NCBI GenBank assembly: GCA_934486735.1
Contig: CAKSQL010000001.1
Span: 1 to 64,000 of the forward strand
Direction of reading: 5' to 3'
Source of the DNA: an uncultured Clostridia bacterium
GTDB lineage: Bacteria > Bacillota > Clostridia > UBA1381
Length of the DNA: 64,000 bases
Both the position numbers and the translations under genes were made by a program. How positions within the stretch are numbered: the stretch's first letter is position 1; each line of letters starts with the position of its first letter. Under the pieces are notes generated by a model. That model worked only from the letters and a program-made list of their open reading frames with translations, did not search any database and was not told where the DNA came from. Shown one piece after another: positions 62,311 to 64,000 of this stretch.

Positions 62311-63171
62311 ATGATTAATATAGAACACTTAAATTACGTATATCAGCCGGACATGCCATTTGAGACTGCGGCTCTAACCGATATAAATCTTGAAATCGAA
62401 ACCGGGGATTTTGTCGCTTTGATAGGTCATACCGGCTCGGGGAAATCCACGCTTATTCAGCATCTTAACGCCTTGATAAAGCCAACCTCGGGCAGGATTG
62501 AAATAGACGGCTGCGACATCACCGCGCCCGATGCCGACATAAAGCTTATCCGAAAGAATGTCGGATTGGTCTTTCAATATCCCGAACATCAGCTTTTTGA
62601 GGAGACCGTTTTTAAGGATATCGCTTTCGGTCCGACCAACATGGAACTTTCCGAATCCGAAATCAAGACCTGCGTTTTGTCGGCGGCAGAGTCGGTCGGC
62701 ATAGGCGAGGAGCTTTTGGAAAAGTCGCCGTTTGAGCTTTCGGGAGGTCAGAAACGCCGCGTTGCAATTGCGGGTGTTTTGGCAATGAATCCGAAAATTC
62801 TGATTCTGGACGAGCCGACCGCGGGACTTGACCCCCACGGCAGGGACGCGATACTCGGATTATTGAAGAAGATATACAGCGAGGACAACAACAAAACCGT
62901 TATATTCGTATCGCACAGCATGGAGGATGTGGCGCGGCTTGCAAAGCATGTGATTGTGCTCAGTCATGGCAGAGTTGCAATGAAAGGAACCGTCGGAGAG
63001 GTGTTTTCGCAAAGCAAAAAGCTTGCCGAAACCGGCTTGAAAGTTCCGCAGATAACGAGTCTTGTACACAAGCTGATCGAGCGCGGAATCGATTTGCCCT
63101 CCGACATATATACTATAGACCGCGCAGAAGAAATACTGACAAAAAAATTACGGGAGGTGCGGCATGATTAA
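62311..63171 (+). CDS. ecfA2: ECF transporter ATPase EcfA2
   Basis: Second ATPase of the ECF module. It is 286 residues: Walker A GHTGSGKST (39-47), Q-loop VFQYPEHQLFEETV, which is diagnostic of the A2 form, signature LSGGQKRRVAIAGVLAM, and Walker B LILDEPTAGLDP. It heterodimerises with EcfA1. Its 3' end overlaps the ecfT start by eight bases. Confidence 0.96.
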   Translation: MINIEHLNYVYQPDMPFETAALTDINLEIETGDFVALIGHTGSGKSTLIQHLNALIKPTSGRIEIDGCDITAPDADIKLIRKNVGLVFQYPEHQLFEETVFKDIAFGPTNMELSESEIKTCVLSAAESVGIGEELLEKSPFELSGGQKRRVAIAGVLAMNPKILILDEPTAGLDPHGRDAILGLLKKIYSEDNNKTVIFVSHSMEDVARLAKHVIVLSHGRVAMKGTVGEVFSQSKKLAETGLKVPQITSLVHKLIERGIDLPSDIYTIDRAEEILTKKLREVRHD

Positions 63172-63991
63172 CGATATAACAATCGGGCAGTTTGTAGACA
63201 CCGATTCGCCGATACACAAGCTCGACCCCAGGTGCAAAATCATTTTTCTTTTTGCATATCTGATTTTGCTGTTCTGCGTCAGCTCACCGCTTTGCTACGG
63301 TGTACTAATAATATTCACCGCCGCGGTAATTTTAATAAGCCGCATACCGTTAAAGCTTGTATTCCGCGGCTTAAAGCCGATTTTATATATACTTATATTT
63401 ACGGCTCTGATAAACTTGTTTGTGACCCCGGGCGAAGCGCTTTGGTCATACAAGCTGCCATGGTTTACAATGAAAATCAGCCGCGAGGGTGTGAGAAGCG
63501 CGCTGCTGATGTGCGTGAGACTTCTTCTTTTGGTGACATCGTCATCGCTGCTGACATTTACAACCTCGCCGATGACTCTGACCGACGGTATCGAGCGGCT
63601 TTTGCGTCCGCTTTCCGCAATAAAAGTCCCGGCGCACGAAATAGCGATGATGATGACAATCGCGCTGAGATTTATACCCACGCTTACCGAGGAAACCGAC
63701 AAAATTATGAAAGCGCAGACTGCGCGCGGCGCGGACTTTGAAAGCGGAAATATGATCCGCCGCGTAAAAGCAATGCTGCCGCTTTTGGTACCGCTTTTCA
63801 TCAGCGCATTCAGACGCGCGGACGACCTTGCCGAGGCTATGGACGCAAGGTGCTATCATGGCGGAATCAACCGCACGAGAATGAAAGAAATACGTTTTTC
63901 GCGGCGGGATCTTGTCGCGGCGATAGTATTTGTGATTCTTGCCGCGATGATTATCACGGTTCAAAATATAACACTTATCCCCGGACGGTGA
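63164..63991 (+). CDS. ecfT: ECF transporter transmembrane subunit EcfT
   Basis: Membrane scaffold linking the two ATPases to interchangeable S components such as the one at 58935. It is 275 residues with about five to six helices. The cytoplasmic coupling motifs are ARGADFESGNMIRRVKAMLP (first A-R-G helix) and EAMDARCYHGG (second A-R-C-Y motif), both conserved in EcfT. The start has GGGAGGTG upstream. It is the last gene, ending nine bases before the window edge; a following gene such as truA may lie just beyond. Confidence 0.96.
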   Translation: MINDITIGQFVDTDSPIHKLDPRCKIIFLFAYLILLFCVSSPLCYGVLIIFTAAVILISRIPLKLVFRGLKPILYILIFTALINLFVTPGEALWSYKLPWFTMKISREGVRSALLMCVRLLLLVTSSSLLTFTTSPMTLTDGIERLLRPLSAIKVPAHEIAMMMTIALRFIPTLTEETDKIMKAQTARGADFESGNMIRRVKAMLPLLVPLFISAFRRADDLAEAMDARCYHGGINRTRMKEIRFSRRDLVAAIVFVILAAMIITVQNITLIPGR

Positions 63992-64000
63992 TTTTTTTGA

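Overview
The window reads as chromosomal DNA of a spore-forming member of the Clostridia, most likely an Oscillospirales-like gut, rumen or digester anaerobe. The evidence is strong AGGAGG ribosome sites, Gram-positive -35/-10 promoters with 17-nt spacers, an ECF vitamin transporter module, a SpoIIQ-like M23 protein beside an MreB-family gene, S-layer-homology (SLH) proteins and a dockerin protein. The SLH, beta-helix and carbohydrate-enzyme content would suit a plant-polysaccharide degrader of the Monoglobus type; that placement is inference.

Layout. 1-8,000: peptidase E-like protein, lysyl-tRNA synthetase with an extra C-terminal tRNA-binding domain, a lipoprotein, a PHP hydrolase, and a purC-purB-purA operon. 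8,000-9,700: a small helical orphan facing an ATP-grasp ligase of the D-aspartate ligase type. 9,766-17,289: one leftward operon pyrH - TIM-barrel isomerase - frr - uppS - cdsA - dxr - rseP - ispG - a 56-residue Cys protein, joining the non-mevalonate isoprenoid and lipid-carrier pathways with translation recycling. 17,292-21,957: an AraC regulator divergent from a glutaminase-A-like protein and a GH2 glycosidase. 22,200-23,480: a promoter, a long folded RNA and a terminator in front of a copper-amine-oxidase-N-domain secreted protein. 23,657-25,715: glycerol-1-phosphate dehydrogenase and a HAD phosphatase.

25,969-41,888 is the main accessory region. Six large exported proteins are encoded on the minus strand: a paralogous pair, one of which carries three SLH repeats; an N-terminal-SLH protein; a beta-helix protein with a dockerin; a LamG-like protein; and a second beta-helix protein. 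A divergent AraC regulator lies at their head. A truncated Big_2 protein and AT-rich debris with palindromic repeats follow to 43,260.

43,270-52,586 is housekeeping on the minus strand: an EF-G-like GTPase with an altered switch, rpiB-tsaB-tsaE, fhs, a coiled-coil protein, coaD, rsmD and recG. 52,788-54,773 is a lone six-hairpin glycosidase-like gene. 54,801-55,313 holds a 202-bp tandem duplication next to an elongator tRNA-Met. ApbE, a tandem array of about 99 bp ending in a palindrome, an MreB-family gene and a SpoIIQ-like gene come next. 58,827-63,991 is a vitamin block: an ECF S component (probably pantothenate), coaX behind an elaborate hairpin leader, an rRNA-type methyltransferase, and ecfA1-ecfA2-ecfT.

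The best candidates for undescribed biology are the folded RNA at 22,251-22,403, the four-segment leader of coaX at 59,533-59,642 with a related leader at 60,502-60,586, and the SLH/dockerin/beta-helix surface cluster.
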